DNA from: Subtercola frigoramans
Lineage (GTDB): Bacteria; Actinomycetota; Actinomycetes; Actinomycetales; Microbacteriaceae
Direction of reading: 5' to 3'
NCBI RefSeq assembly: GCF_016907385.1
Contig: NZ_JAFBBU010000001.1
Coordinates: forward strand, 3,410,001 to 3,474,000
Length of the DNA: 64,000 nucleotides
Below are positions 1 to 9,503 of the stretch, one piece after another. The notes beneath the pieces were generated by a model. It ran no database searches. It saw only the letters and a program-made list of their open reading frames with translations, and was not told the origin of the DNA. Position numbers and translations under genes: made by a program. The stretch's first letter is position 1; each line of letters begins with the position of its first letter.

Positions 1-547
1 CGAGTCCTTCCGAGGGGCTGACAGCGGCGCCTGTCTGTTGGAAGATGTCGCCGCCGAACTCCACCCGCACCCCGGCGTCGCTCGCGAGGCTCCGCGTCGC
101 GATGACCTCGTTGACCGTGGCATCGGAGATCGACGAGGTGGGCCCGTCGAACTGCACCGTGGCGTAGGCGATCGTCTTGTCAGGGGCGATGGCGTTCGCC
201 GCGTATTCGGAATACGGCGTGATCACCGAGGTGACGTGCGGGATCGTGGCGATCGCATCCGTGACCGCGGTGATCGCCGTCTGGTCTGCCGCGTCGGTGA
301 CACTCTGGCCCTCTGGTACCTGGAAGACGACCTGAGCGCTTGCACCCGCAGCTGCGGGAAAGACTGCCGCGAGCTTGTCGATCGTCTGCTGGGACTCGGT
401 GCCGGGAATCGTGAACGTCTCCGAGGTGGAACCGCCGAGCGCGATGCCACCGCCGAGCACGGCCGCGAGGATGAGGAACCACCCGACGACGATCTGCCAC
501 GAGTGCCTGTACGAAAAACGCCCGATGGCGTAGAGAAGCGTTGCCAT
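1..547 (-). CDS. MMPL/RND-family membrane transporter, N-terminal part (runs off window)
   Basis: The visible part is the first 182 residues; the rest lies before base 1. It begins MATLLYAIGRFSYRHSW, then one transmembrane helix (about residues 17-38), then an extracytoplasmic region with the GTESQQTIDKL stretch seen at the start of the first porter domain of actinobacterial MMPL proteins. The family exports lipids, peptides or drugs using the proton gradient. The start ATG is 11 bp after the stop of the upstream TetR gene on the same strand, so the two are probably one operon with the repressor controlling its transporter. Substrate cannot be told from this fragment. Confidence 0.85.
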   Translation of the reverse strand, partial: MATLLYAIGRFSYRHSWQIVVGWFLILAAVLGGGIALGGSTSETFTIPGTESQQTIDKLAAVFPAAAGASAQVVFQVPEGQSVTDAADQTAITAVTDAIATIPHVTSVITPYSEYAANAIAPDKTIAYATVQFDGPTSSISDATVNEVIATRSLASDAGVRVEFGGDIFQQTGAAVSPSEGL

Positions 548-558
548 TGCTGTGGCTC

Positions 559-1155
559 CTAGGTGAGGGAAAGGTCGCTTGCGAGAGGGACAAGCAATTC
601 AGAGACCACGGCGATGAGGGCTTCTCTGACCTCGTCGAGCGGTTCGAGCGAGACAGCGTCGCGCTCGGATGCGGAAGTAGCGAGAACGTAGGCGGCACCC
701 GCCAGGGCGACGCCGAGCCTCACTCGCTGGGCAGTGGTGGGGAGTTCCGACATGAACGCGTCGCTGAGGCGCGTGATGTAACGACGAGCATCATCCACGA
801 CAGGGATGCCCGCGAGCGACTGGCCCTGGTTGATGATGATGTGCGCCTCGAACCGGTACTCGAGGAGATAGTCGATGAATTCTTCGACGAAGGCCTGGCG
901 TTGCTGCTCATCGGCGATTCTGCCCAGTGAGCTCTCGAGCAGAATACCAATCTTCTCGACCGCCGGTTTCAGTACGGCTTCGAGCAGAGCTTCCTTGGAG
1001 GCGAAGTGATACAGCACGCTCGACTTCGCGTAGCCTGCCGCATCGGCGATCTGCTGGAGCGACGCTCCGGAGTAACTCGTCTCCACAAACAGACGGAGCG
1101 CGACCGCGCGCAACTCCTCGGCAGGATCGCCTCGGTGGGTCGGGGAATTGGTCAC
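559..1155 (-). CDS. TetR/AcrR-family transcriptional regulator
   Basis: A 198-residue one-component regulator. The N-terminal helix-turn-helix is visible at about residues 12-58 (ALRLFVETSYSGASLQQIA ... YAKSSVLYHFASKEALLEAVL), which is the TetR signature including the Y-H-F-xx-K-xx-L block. The C-terminal ligand/dimer domain is unassignable. It starts with GTG and has no Shine-Dalgarno; a TAGCGT hexamer ends 6 nt before the GTG, so the mRNA may be leaderless. A near-perfect dyad sits directly upstream, as expected for autoregulation. It leads straight into the MMPL transporter gene, so it is likely that transporter's local repressor. Confidence 0.92.
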   Translation of the reverse strand: MTNSPTHRGDPAEELRAVALRLFVETSYSGASLQQIADAAGYAKSSVLYHFASKEALLEAVLKPAVEKIGILLESSLGRIADEQQRQAFVEEFIDYLLEYRFEAHIIINQGQSLAGIPVVDDARRYITRLSDAFMSELPTTAQRVRLGVALAGAAYVLATSASERDAVSLEPLDEVREALIAVVSELLVPLASDLSLT

Positions 1156-1166
1156 CCGACAACGCT

Positions 1167-1186
1167 AGCTGACCGCTCGGTCAGCT
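1167..1186. promoter_or_regulatory. Probable TetR operator
   Basis: Dyad with 9-bp arms AGCTGACCG / CGGTCAGCT around a 2-bp centre, 11 bp upstream of the tetR start codon. A further half-site GATCGGTCAG follows at 1194-1203. Position and shape fit autoregulation of the tetR-MMPL operon. Operator identity is inferred. Confidence 0.7.
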
Positions 1187-1237
1187 TCTGCACGATCGGT
1201 CAGAAAGACGGCTTCTTCCCAGCATTCTCGGGGCTCG

Positions 1238-3637
1238 CTAGCCTGTCGGCGGTGGAGAGACCGGCGCTGGAGACGCCGGTGTCGGCGGCGGGCTCGGCTT
1301 CGGGGTGACGATCAGCCGGCCATTGCTGGTGAAGATGCTCACGTTCGACCCACGAGTGACCCCGGAACCGGAGGGTGGGTCGGATCTCACCACCTGGCCC
1401 ACCGGCTTGTCGGAATCGACCTGGCCTCCGTCGACCGTTTCGAAGCCAGCGTCACTGAGCCTGCGGCTCGCATCGTCGGGCGACAGCCCAGAGACCTCCG
1501 GCACGATCGAGGTGGCACCGTAGGTGAGATTCCGCGACGGGGCTGGGAAGGGATCCCCTCCGTAACTGTCGGCCAGGTCTCCGTAGAACTGCCTCCACAT
1601 CAACAACCGCGAGATTCCGCTGCCGACAGGCCCGCTCCCCGGGCCGTCGATCGTCGAGCGCCTGATCGAGACGTGGCCATCGATGTTGCCGGTCCAGGCC
1701 GACGTCACCAGGTTCGATGTGCCGCCCACGAGCCAGACGTGCTCCTCATTCGTGGCCGTTCCGGTCTTGCCGAAGTGCGGAGTGCCGTCACCCGGGTCGG
1801 CGCGGGTCGCCGTGCCATTGTCGATGACACCCTTCATTGCGTACGTCGCAGCGACGGCGACGTTGGCGTCGATGACCTGGGAACAGATGGACTGCGGAAC
1901 CTCGACCGGTGCACCCGCCGAATCGGTGATGCTCGCTATGGCGACGGGATTGCAGTAGACCCCCTTGTTGACGACGCCGGCGTAGGCCGCAGCCATGGTG
2001 AGCGGAGCGATCTCATTGGAGCCCAGAACGTCGGCGATGTTCATGCCGAGTTCGGCCCCGTCTGCCCGGTGCACACCAAGCGCTTTGGCGATCTTCTGCG
2101 TCTCGCACTGGTCGAGTTGCTGGGCCATCGCGATGAAGGCGTTGTTCACCGATTCTTCGAACTGGGTCAAGACGCTCGCACGCCCGCCGGCCTCGCCCGC
2201 GTCGTTCCCGACTTTGTAGGTGCCGCCTCCGTACCCTCCCGTGCACGAGTTCGTGAACTTCGACAACGGAAAGTTCTGGTTGTTCGCCCCATTGACGATG
2301 TCACCGAGCGAATGGCCCGACTGCAGCCAGTTGATCAGGGTGAACAGCTTGTAGGTCGAACCCACGGGGAAGCCTGTGGAACCGCCGAAATCGACGTCGG
2401 TTGCGAAGTTGATCGACGTCGAATCGGGGCCGGCATCGGGTACCTCGCTGAAGTTCTTGTTCTGCGCCATCGACGTGATCCGCCCGGTTCCGGGCTCGAC
2501 GGTGACGAGAGAACTGCCGAGATCGAGGCTGTTGCCGCTGTAGGGAATGAAGTACTTGGTCGTCGCATCAGCCTGTCTCTGCAGGGCCAGGTCGAGTGTC
2601 GTGTAGATCTTGTACCCGCCGGTCTTCAGCTTGTGTGCCCTCGCTTCGGGTGAATCTCCGAAGACCTTGTCTTGTTCGATGATCTTCTTCACGTAGTCGC
2701 AGAAGAAGCCGGCGCCGTCTGCCGCGGTCTGGCATCCGGTCGAGGGAGGGGTGATGTGCGTCTCGATCGGCGTTGCGGCGGCATCATCGAACTGCTGCTG
2801 GGTGATGGTGTGCGCCTTCAGCATCGACGGCAGCACATCTCTGTCTCGCCTCAGCCTGTTGTTCTCGGTGTGCTCTGCGTCGACGTCGAGCCGGAGGTCT
2901 TCGGGTTCGTTGACGATTGCGACCAGGCTGGCAGCCTGCGCCACGCTCAGGGCTCCCGCACCAACACCGAAGTAGTACATCGAAGCCGCCTGGATCCCGT
3001 AGATACGACCACCGAACAGCGCAATGTTCAGGTAACCGAGCAGAATGTCGTCTTTCGAGTACGTCTTCTCCAGGCCGATGGCGAGCTTCGCCTCCCTCAG
3101 CTTGCGGTTCGGAGTCTGGGCGGTCGCCTCGTCATAGGCCTTCTGCCGCTCGACGGGGTCTGTGATCGCCTCTGCACGCTGGGTCAGGATGTTCTTGACG
3201 TACTGCTGAGAGATGGTGGATGCCCCGCTCGAGATGCCCTTCTTGAAGAAGTTGCCCAGCAGCGCCCGTGTCGTCGACTGCAGGTCGAGCGCACCGTGCT
3301 CGTAGAACCGTGGGTCTTCTGTGGAGACGACGGCGTCTTTGACGTTCTGCGAGATGTCGTTCCAGCCCACCACCTGGCGGTTCTGCTCGAAGAACGAGGC
3401 GAGCAGTACGTCGGAGCCGTCGCTGTTCTTGGCGTAGATGCTCGACGTCTGCGAGAGCGCATCGGGCTTGATGTAGTCGGGCAGGTTCTCGAAGACCGAG
3501 ATCGTCGCGTTGGCCCCCTGGCCTGCCACGGCGATCACGGGTGCCACCATCGAGGTCACCAACACGCCCGCCACCACGCTGAAGAACACGACGCCGAGCA
3601 TCGCGCGGATGCCCGCAGCGACTCTGTGAGAATTCAT
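1238..3637 (-). CDS. Class A penicillin-binding protein (transglycosylase/transpeptidase) with PASTA domain
   Basis: A 799-residue bifunctional peptidoglycan synthase. An N-terminal membrane anchor (about residues 10-35) is followed by a GT51 transglycosylase domain with EDPRFYEHG (catalytic Glu, about 107-115), GASTISQQ and RKLREAKLA. The transpeptidase domain has all three motifs: STYK with the acylated Ser near residue 425, SVN near 490, and KTGT near 622. A single PASTA domain (about 712-775) and a Pro-rich tail follow; PASTA domains bind muropeptides or beta-lactams. It polymerises and cross-links the cell wall outside the membrane. The ATG lies 6 nt after a TAGAAT -10 box, with no Shine-Dalgarno, so it is probably leaderless. 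It resembles PonA of mycobacteria, though orthology is not proved. Confidence 0.95.
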   Translation of the reverse strand: MNSHRVAAGIRAMLGVVFFSVVAGVLVTSMVAPVIAVAGQGANATISVFENLPDYIKPDALSQTSSIYAKNSDGSDVLLASFFEQNRQVVGWNDISQNVKDAVVSTEDPRFYEHGALDLQSTTRALLGNFFKKGISSGASTISQQYVKNILTQRAEAITDPVERQKAYDEATAQTPNRKLREAKLAIGLEKTYSKDDILLGYLNIALFGGRIYGIQAASMYYFGVGAGALSVAQAASLVAIVNEPEDLRLDVDAEHTENNRLRRDRDVLPSMLKAHTITQQQFDDAAATPIETHITPPSTGCQTAADGAGFFCDYVKKIIEQDKVFGDSPEARAHKLKTGGYKIYTTLDLALQRQADATTKYFIPYSGNSLDLGSSLVTVEPGTGRITSMAQNKNFSEVPDAGPDSTSINFATDVDFGGSTGFPVGSTYKLFTLINWLQSGHSLGDIVNGANNQNFPLSKFTNSCTGGYGGGTYKVGNDAGEAGGRASVLTQFEESVNNAFIAMAQQLDQCETQKIAKALGVHRADGAELGMNIADVLGSNEIAPLTMAAAYAGVVNKGVYCNPVAIASITDSAGAPVEVPQSICSQVIDANVAVAATYAMKGVIDNGTATRADPGDGTPHFGKTGTATNEEHVWLVGGTSNLVTSAWTGNIDGHVSIRRSTIDGPGSGPVGSGISRLLMWRQFYGDLADSYGGDPFPAPSRNLTYGATSIVPEVSGLSPDDASRRLSDAGFETVDGGQVDSDKPVGQVVRSDPPSGSGVTRGSNVSIFTSNGRLIVTPKPSPPPTPASPAPVSPPPTG

Positions 3638-3643
3638 CAGGTA

Positions 3644-3649
3644 ATTCTA
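3644..3649 (-). promoter_or_regulatory. -10 box of the PBP gene (leaderless start)
   Basis: TAGAAT on the minus strand, 6 nt before the ATG of the penicillin-binding protein. An upstream GTGAAA at 18 bp spacing could be the -35. No ribosome binding site lies between, so transcription and translation probably begin at the same base. Confidence 0.6.
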
Positions 3650-3672
3650 ACTCAATAGATGATGTTTTTTCA

Positions 3673-4392
3673 CTACTGGAGTTGTTCGAAATGATATTGC
3701 CGGGTCAGCAGAACGAGTAGAAAGAAGGTTGCTCCCGACGCAGCGACCTTCTGTTCAGACGCCGCGGAAAGGTCGCCCACGTCGCTGATTGTCACAGTGG
3801 TTGTCACTTTCGACGTCATGGGTATGTTCTCGATGACTACTGGATCTGTGAAGTGAGTCACATCGCCCAGAATGGCGAGATTGACGTTTGGCGACATCCG
3901 ATCGCCGATGCCAATCGGCTTGCCGCCGATCAGATCAGGGATATCTGTCTGGTCTTCGAACAATTCGTCCGTGGCAAGGTGCCTCTCGGCCATGAACGCA
4001 TCGCCCACCAATGCAGCAGCGCCAGAATCGGATCTACCCTGAAGCACATAGAGCCGGGCCATTGTGAACTGGCAAAATGTCTGCACGGTCGGTCCGCGCA
4101 CAAAACTCAGCTGATTCTGCTGCCCTGACGTGTCGCAGCGATCGATCGCTCGAGAATCGACCGGAATCAATGGTGATGCATCCGAAACAGCGAGCAGACC
4201 AGTCACTTGCGTAGTCACAGCCAGGCGCTGACTCTCGAATTCGTTCGAATGATAGTCGGGAGTCAGATTCCCCTGCTGCGCCTGGCAGGCGGTCAGTGCA
4301 AGCAGTATGACGACGGTTGTGCCGATGAGTCGTCGAGGCCTGGCGACACGTCCTCGCCCAGGTCTCGCATTTCCACGTCGCTGGCGTGGCAT
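3673..4392 (-). CDS. Putative lipoprotein of unknown function
   Basis: 239 residues. An Arg-rich N-terminus (residues 1-22), a hydrophobic stretch and a lipobox LLALTAC ending at about residue 36 predict export and lipid attachment to the outer face of the membrane. I do not recognise the mature domain; it carries two further cysteines. A hydrophobic segment (FFLLVLL) sits close to the C-terminus. The ATG follows the TAG stop of the giant SGNH-hydrolase gene with no gap, which strongly suggests translational coupling and a shared role at the cell surface, perhaps anchoring or chaperoning that protein. That role is inference only. Confidence 0.75.
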   Translation of the reverse strand: MPRQRRGNARPGRGRVARPRRLIGTTVVILLALTACQAQQGNLTPDYHSNEFESQRLAVTTQVTGLLAVSDASPLIPVDSRAIDRCDTSGQQNQLSFVRGPTVQTFCQFTMARLYVLQGRSDSGAAALVGDAFMAERHLATDELFEDQTDIPDLIGGKPIGIGDRMSPNVNLAILGDVTHFTDPVVIENIPMTSKVTTTVTISDVGDLSAASEQKVAASGATFFLLVLLTRQYHFEQLQ

Positions 4393-7300
4393 CTAATCCG
4401 GATACTTTCCTGAGAGCGCTGCGTTCATCGAGTCCGCGTAATACCCCTGTCCCCGCACGTTCGGGTGCACAGCCTGTTGCGACGGCAACACCAAGGAGCC
4501 ATCCGGGCCGGGGAAGGGAATCGTGAACAGGGAGTTGTCACCGGGTGTCGCCTCGTTGAGCAGGGCATTGATCGCGCTCGGTTCTGGCGTGGAATTCAGT
4601 TCGCTGCACAGCTCGTGGTTCGAGAAGGTCGCAACGGGGTTTCCGTAGATGACAACCTCTCGCCCGGCCGTTGAGTTGAAATGGTCCTTGGCGGCGATGA
4701 TCGTACTGTTGAGACGATCAGACATGGCGTTGAGCCAGGCTCGCTGCGTTGACGCCACGGTCAGGCAGGCGGACTGGGTTTCGAACAGCTTGGGATAGCC
4801 CTGCAGCAGGATCTGGGCGTTGGGGGCCTTCAGCGAGATCTGCTTGAGGACCATCGAGATCGAGTCGGCGACCGGCCCAACGATGAGTTGATTCTCCCGC
4901 TCGGGCAACTTGACCGTGTCTCCCAGTCCCGTGAGCACACTGAGCGAACAGTTCGCATAGACCACACAGGCCTTGATCACCTCTGCGAATCGGGTGTCGT
5001 TGCCTCCGATCGTGAGCGTCACGAGCGTGGTGTTCTCATCGAGGAAGCCGCGATCGATCTGTGAATCCTCGCGAAACTTTCCGAAGCGGCCGTCGTGCAT
5101 GAAGCCGTTCTTCGGGCGATCCGCCTTCGGAACACTGAAATAGGGCAGGATGTTTTCTGTCTGGGCGCCCGAGCAGGCCAGGAACTGGAAGTCCAGCGAG
5201 CTGGCGTACGCGTCCGCCCTGGCCCCGATCGACTGCGGGCTGGTCGACACGATTGCCTTTCGCACCCAGGCCTCCGACGAACGGTGGCAGGCGTTCCGGT
5301 CCCGGTTGAACCTCAGGTCGTCATTGTCATAGGCGTTGTTGTAGTGGTCGGTGCCGTAGTCGGCGACCGTGGCACCGTCGTGGTCGGTCTCTCGGTAGTA
5401 CTTCGAGCCGTGATTGTCTGAGGCGCCCTCGCCCGAGGAATACGAATCGCCCATCGCCACGATGAAGTCCGCGGGCTTCGCGGCCAGCGGCTGGAACGCC
5501 ACCGCGTCCCACGCGACGTCGTCGTAACCGTCGCCGTCGTGGGTGATGTTCGACAGACTCACGCGCGGAGTGCCCTCGATGTCGAAGACACCGAGGCTGA
5601 TCCACGAATTGTGGAAGGTTCGCTGCGATATCGATCGCGTCTTGACGGTGCCGTCACCGAGATCGATCGTGTACTGGGCCTGCTGCGTCCACGCGCCATG
5701 GTCGGGCAGGTGTACGAGAATGCGGGTCCATTGGTGAAGTGCTTTGCCGAGCATCCAGGTGCCCGTCACGGCAAGCGACCCGCCGCCGTCTGAACCGTTG
5801 TCGTGGTTGCGGGTGTGGGCGAAGGAGAAGTGCCCGTTGAACCCCGCGCCGAGTTGGTGGAAGTCAACCTTCGACGGGTAGGTCGAGCCGCGTGAACCGA
5901 AGTCCAGGGCAAAGCTGCCACTCGATGTCTTCGGTGTGCATGCGGCCCGAAGCGGGGAGGTACCGCTCGGCACCGGGTCAGCGGCAGGCTGCGTTCCGTC
6001 GGCTACATCGTCGACGATCAGAATGCCGCCGCCCGGTGGCAGACCACGGGAGAAGGGGTCGCTGGGATCGGTCGCAGCCGTCGAGCAGTTCGGAGGGAAG
6101 CTCGTCGCATCGGCCTGGTAGGCCCACCCGGGGTCGAAACGCAGAGTCTCATTGCCGCAGTCCAGGTCACAATCCGTCTTCCACGTGACGGCCGCGTGGA
6201 ACCAGCACTGGAGGTCATACTGCCCTGCACCGTTCTTGTGCAGGCACGGGCCAGGCTTGTCTCCCGAAACCCCCGGCGCAGTGGGCGTGACCGACTTGGT
6301 CTTGTCACAGTTGTTCGAGGCGGTGCAGAAGAGGTCCAGCGGCGGCCTGACCGCGGTGCGGTTGCCCGTCGTCGTCCACCAGGCGGGGCGGAACGCCGAA
6401 ACGTATTTGGCCGTGCCACCCTCGACGCTCTCGAGCAGATCGTACGAATTCGCCGCGAACCCCATCACCTTCTCGGGATACGGCCAGTCCTGTGGATGTG
6501 CGGCATCAGCCGCATGACCGTCGAGGAACGAGGCCCTGTTGGTCTTGAAGTCGGGGTTGATCGGGTTGTTGCTCCAGCCGACACCCCACGGTGCACCGGC
6601 AACTCCCTTGTCGTGGAGGCCGGTGTTGTAGGCCCACACGGCGAAGAACCAGTTCTCGAGATACTGCGGGTCACCATCATTGACCGTAAGCCCCGCAGCA
6701 CGAGTCTGGTTCCACTTCGCTTCGAGTATCTGCAGGCCCGCAGCGACGTTGGCCGCGAAGTCGAGCGCGACCGCCCTCTGCTTGAGCACCGACATCTGCC
6801 CCACCCGCATGTTGTCAGTCACCTGCGCGACCCCGTACCCGCAGTCGGCCTTGCCGAAGTCGACTGCCCAGCCGGTGTCGGCACTCGACGTGTTGATGCC
6901 ATAGAAATTGCCGACCAACGGGTTCCCGGTCACGCCGGGGGTGGTGTACCGCGAGGCCTGGCTGAGGTTCGACTCCTGCGCGAGGATGCCCAGCATCACC
7001 TGCGTCGGAACACGCCCACCCCCGGCGAGCGCCACCGGCGGGAAGAGCCCCTGCGGCGTGTATGCCGTACCCACATTCAGATAGTTGGCCGGCCGGGCAA
7101 CGTCGAGCTTGCCCACGACGGCCTGGTTCACGGCCCACTCCACCTGCCGCGGCTTCGGCTGCAGTGCCTGGCTGCCGGGATCGTTCCTGGCGACAGCGCA
7201 CGTTCGCTCGGATTCCACCGGGTCTGTCGCCGACCCGAGCGCCTCCGTATCGACCGTGGGCTTCGCCCACACCGCCGGGTCAGCACCAGCCGGACCCGTC

Positions 7301-8460
7301 ACGAAATCGAGCTTCGCCCCGGTCACGAGCTGCTGGGCGTGAATCGACACCGCCGAAGCGGGCATCGTCGGGTCGGCCCCATCGATGGACTGCGCGAACG
7401 GCAGCGTCTCGGTGACGGCCAGCTCAGCTGAACTCGAGATGCGCGAATCCACAGGCACCTGAGCCTGCTTGACCCCGGCCGGGAGCTTCGTGGACACCTT
7501 CGGCGACAACCCGGTGATGAACACCCCACCCGAACCGGCGGTCGAGATGCCCAGGTCGGTTAGCGTACCACTCGCCAGCGGACGCTTCGCCGCGTGACTG
7601 GCCGAGACATCGCTGACGGCCCACGCCGAAGCGGTCTCGCCACCGTGGTCGAGGTATGCCACGCCGCCGCTCGGCGTCGCGACGATGTCGTACGGCACCC
7701 CGTCTGTCGCCGCCAGCGTCTCGACATTCCCGTCGCGGGCGATCGAGACGAGCTCGCCGGCCACGCCCGCGACGATGGAGTCGCCCACGGGGATGGCAGT
7801 CGTCACGTGGGTCGCGACATCCACCATCGCCTCTGGAGCGCCCGCGGCTGTGTCGATGACGCGCAACTTCGAGGAGCCATCGCTCTCGAACTGCGACAGG
7901 ATGACCGAGCTGCCGTCACCGCAGCCCGGGTTGAAGTACGCGAGGGAGTAGCCCTGCCCTAGATTGGCTACCTGCCCGGTGGTCATGTCGACGATCGCCC
8001 CGAATGCACCGCGCGAGAACAACTGCTCGTCGTTGGTGGCGCTGCGCGGCGCGTACACGACCGCCGCGTGGCTGTGGTCGGCCGTCAGGCACATGTTGCC
8101 GACCCACCGATCGGTCTCGATGCCCGGCACAGCAAGCGTGACGACCGGATGCCACGCATAGCCTTCGTTCGCAGCGGCGGCGTAGACCGTGAACCCCGTG
8201 ACATCGCCGACCGCGGCGGTCGCCACGTCGTCGCTCGTCGCCCACCCGTCGCCAAGCGTCTCAGCCCGCAGCCCTTGCGGCACGTCGAACGACGTGTTCG
8301 GGTCGGGCGAAGGAGCAGCATCGTCGGACACCCCTGAGGCAGGATCGCCAACTGCTGGTGCCTCGCCCTGAGGCACTGCACCAGCAGCCTGCGCAATCGA
8401 GGCGCCCGAGAGCACAAGGGACACAACGCATAGCCCGACAAGCCCTCGCAGTAGTTTCAC
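4393..8460 (-). CDS. Giant secreted protein: beta-repeat region, lysozyme-like domain and C-terminal SGNH/GDSL hydrolase
   Basis: 1355 residues, exported (signal peptide residues 1-25, cleavage near AQAAGA). Residues about 60-380 form a beta-propeller-like region of short repeats. Residues about 470-620 look like a lysozyme/SLT-type fold: VMLGILAQESNLSQ with a candidate catalytic Glu near 495, then GYGVAQVTD. Residues about 830-990 resemble a carbohydrate-binding beta sandwich. The last 360 residues are an SGNH hydrolase: GDSYSSGEG (nucleophile Ser near 1006), GGNDTR (near 1152) and a terminal VHPNVRG (His near 1332). Cysteines are frequent, as in extracellular proteins. A likely role is remodelling of wall polymers or secreted glycans. 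It starts with GTG after a good GGGGAGG ribosome site and is coupled to the downstream lipoprotein. Confidence 0.85.
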   Translation of the reverse strand: MKLLRGLVGLCVVSLVLSGASIAQAAGAVPQGEAPAVGDPASGVSDDAAPSPDPNTSFDVPQGLRAETLGDGWATSDDVATAAVGDVTGFTVYAAAANEGYAWHPVVTLAVPGIETDRWVGNMCLTADHSHAAVVYAPRSATNDEQLFSRGAFGAIVDMTTGQVANLGQGYSLAYFNPGCGDGSSVILSQFESDGSSKLRVIDTAAGAPEAMVDVATHVTTAIPVGDSIVAGVAGELVSIARDGNVETLAATDGVPYDIVATPSGGVAYLDHGGETASAWAVSDVSASHAAKRPLASGTLTDLGISTAGSGGVFITGLSPKVSTKLPAGVKQAQVPVDSRISSSAELAVTETLPFAQSIDGADPTMPASAVSIHAQQLVTGAKLDFVTGPAGADPAVWAKPTVDTEALGSATDPVESERTCAVARNDPGSQALQPKPRQVEWAVNQAVVGKLDVARPANYLNVGTAYTPQGLFPPVALAGGGRVPTQVMLGILAQESNLSQASRYTTPGVTGNPLVGNFYGINTSSADTGWAVDFGKADCGYGVAQVTDNMRVGQMSVLKQRAVALDFAANVAAGLQILEAKWNQTRAAGLTVNDGDPQYLENWFFAVWAYNTGLHDKGVAGAPWGVGWSNNPINPDFKTNRASFLDGHAADAAHPQDWPYPEKVMGFAANSYDLLESVEGGTAKYVSAFRPAWWTTTGNRTAVRPPLDLFCTASNNCDKTKSVTPTAPGVSGDKPGPCLHKNGAGQYDLQCWFHAAVTWKTDCDLDCGNETLRFDPGWAYQADATSFPPNCSTAATDPSDPFSRGLPPGGGILIVDDVADGTQPAADPVPSGTSPLRAACTPKTSSGSFALDFGSRGSTYPSKVDFHQLGAGFNGHFSFAHTRNHDNGSDGGGSLAVTGTWMLGKALHQWTRILVHLPDHGAWTQQAQYTIDLGDGTVKTRSISQRTFHNSWISLGVFDIEGTPRVSLSNITHDGDGYDDVAWDAVAFQPLAAKPADFIVAMGDSYSSGEGASDNHGSKYYRETDHDGATVADYGTDHYNNAYDNDDLRFNRDRNACHRSSEAWVRKAIVSTSPQSIGARADAYASSLDFQFLACSGAQTENILPYFSVPKADRPKNGFMHDGRFGKFREDSQIDRGFLDENTTLVTLTIGGNDTRFAEVIKACVVYANCSLSVLTGLGDTVKLPERENQLIVGPVADSISMVLKQISLKAPNAQILLQGYPKLFETQSACLTVASTQRAWLNAMSDRLNSTIIAAKDHFNSTAGREVVIYGNPVATFSNHELCSELNSTPEPSAINALLNEATPGDNSLFTIPFPGPDGSLVLPSQQAVHPNVRGQGYYADSMNAALSGKYPD

Positions 8461-8560
8461 GACACCTCCCCGGCACCGTCGCCGTGCTTCGGCCAGGTGC
8501 TTCCACCACCTTATACTGAGTCATGCTCATTAATTGCGGTCTCGACGAAAGGCAAGAGAA

Positions 8561-8974
8561 ATGAAGATCACGTCAACGGCGGCATCCACGGTCTGCGCGG
8601 GAGTTCTGCTGGGAGTGTTGGTCGTCGGGCTGACAGCAGCGTCAGCCCAGGCGGCCCAGACAGGAATCGGTGGCACCCAGTATTCGAACGTGCTCGTCTA
8701 TGGCGACATCCAGCGCTATCACCCGGCCGGCACATCCACGTTCAGGCTTGACGGTTACCCGCTGTGCCTTGGCGGCGAGATCAGGCTGGGGCTCTTTCAC
8801 TCTGTCGCACAGGGTCAGGTCACCAGCACACTAGCGAGTCGGCTGGGCGTCACCAAGAATTTCACAAACCTCAACGGGAGTACCTCAATCGCATCCGGTT
8901 ACTACGGGGTTGACTCGCGAATGGTAGGCGGGTGCGCGGGCAAGAACTCCTGGTCCGGCCTGTTCTCGTACTAG
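8561..8974 (+). CDS. Small exported protein of unknown function
   Basis: 137 residues starting MKITSTAAS, with a clear signal peptide (hydrophobic core about 9-27, cleavage after AQA near residue 31). The mature part is rich in Gly, Ser and Tyr, with two Cys that could form one disulfide, and ends WSGLFSY. An upstream in-frame TTG at 8534 would add nine residues but would spoil the signal peptide, so the ATG with AAAGG 8 nt before it is preferred. It is the first of three closely spaced genes for exported proteins ending in one terminator. I do not recognise the family. It could be a bacteriocin-like or adhesive peptide, but no motif proves that. Confidence 0.75.
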   Translation: MKITSTAASTVCAGVLLGVLVVGLTAASAQAAQTGIGGTQYSNVLVYGDIQRYHPAGTSTFRLDGYPLCLGGEIRLGLFHSVAQGQVTSTLASRLGVTKNFTNLNGSTSIASGYYGVDSRMVGGCAGKNSWSGLFSY

Positions 8975-9005
8975 TTCCACACAATTCACTGAGGGAGATC
9001 GAACA

Positions 9006-9503
9006 ATGAAGAACAGAACCCAGGTCGGTGCCGTTACGGGTGGAGTCATTGCATTGGCTATGGCCTCCGCGTGGCTCTCAACTGCCGCACAAGCCGGCCA
9101 AGTGGGAACGCAACCCGATCTGGTCACAAGCCAGAGCGAGTTCGACGCCGAATACGCTGCCGCTCTTGACCGCTTGCCATTCGCGTTTCCATCGTCAGAA
9201 ACAGGTTCCGACCCGTCGAAGGCCCCCGACTTGGGCGAAGCGTTCGCCGAGCCCGGCGTTGCGGAGAACGAGGCGAATCTGAGTTGGCTCTGCTCATGGG
9301 AAGGCGAGTACCTGATGGCCCAACAGTCCGGCGAGAAAGCCCGATCAGAAGTTGCGCTCTCTATGATCGGTCAGTGGCCCACACTCCCCTGGGTCGCAGA
9401 TCACTTCCTCGATCCGGATCACGGCTGGAACCACGATGTTCTCGATCCAGCACGTGCGGGCGACTCGGCGGGTATCGCGCGAGATTTTCACAATTGCCGG
9501 TGA
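9006..9503 (+). CDS. Small exported protein of unknown function
   Basis: 165 residues with a signal peptide (MKNRTQ, hydrophobic core about 9-27, cleavage after AQA near 30). The mature region is acidic and Trp-rich, with a Cys at WLCSWEGEY and one more near the C-terminal end (FHNCR), allowing one disulfide. The ribosome site GAGGGAG at 8991-8997 is strong. Its stop codon overlaps the GTG start of the next gene by 4 bp. No known family is recognised. Partnership with the next gene, a lipoprotein, is inferred from the coupling. Confidence 0.75.
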   Translation: MKNRTQVGAVTGGVIALAMASAWLSTAAQAGQVGTQPDLVTSQSEFDAEYAAALDRLPFAFPSSETGSDPSKAPDLGEAFAEPGVAENEANLSWLCSWEGEYLMAQQSGEKARSEVALSMIGQWPTLPWVADHFLDPDHGWNHDVLDPARAGDSAGIARDFHNCR

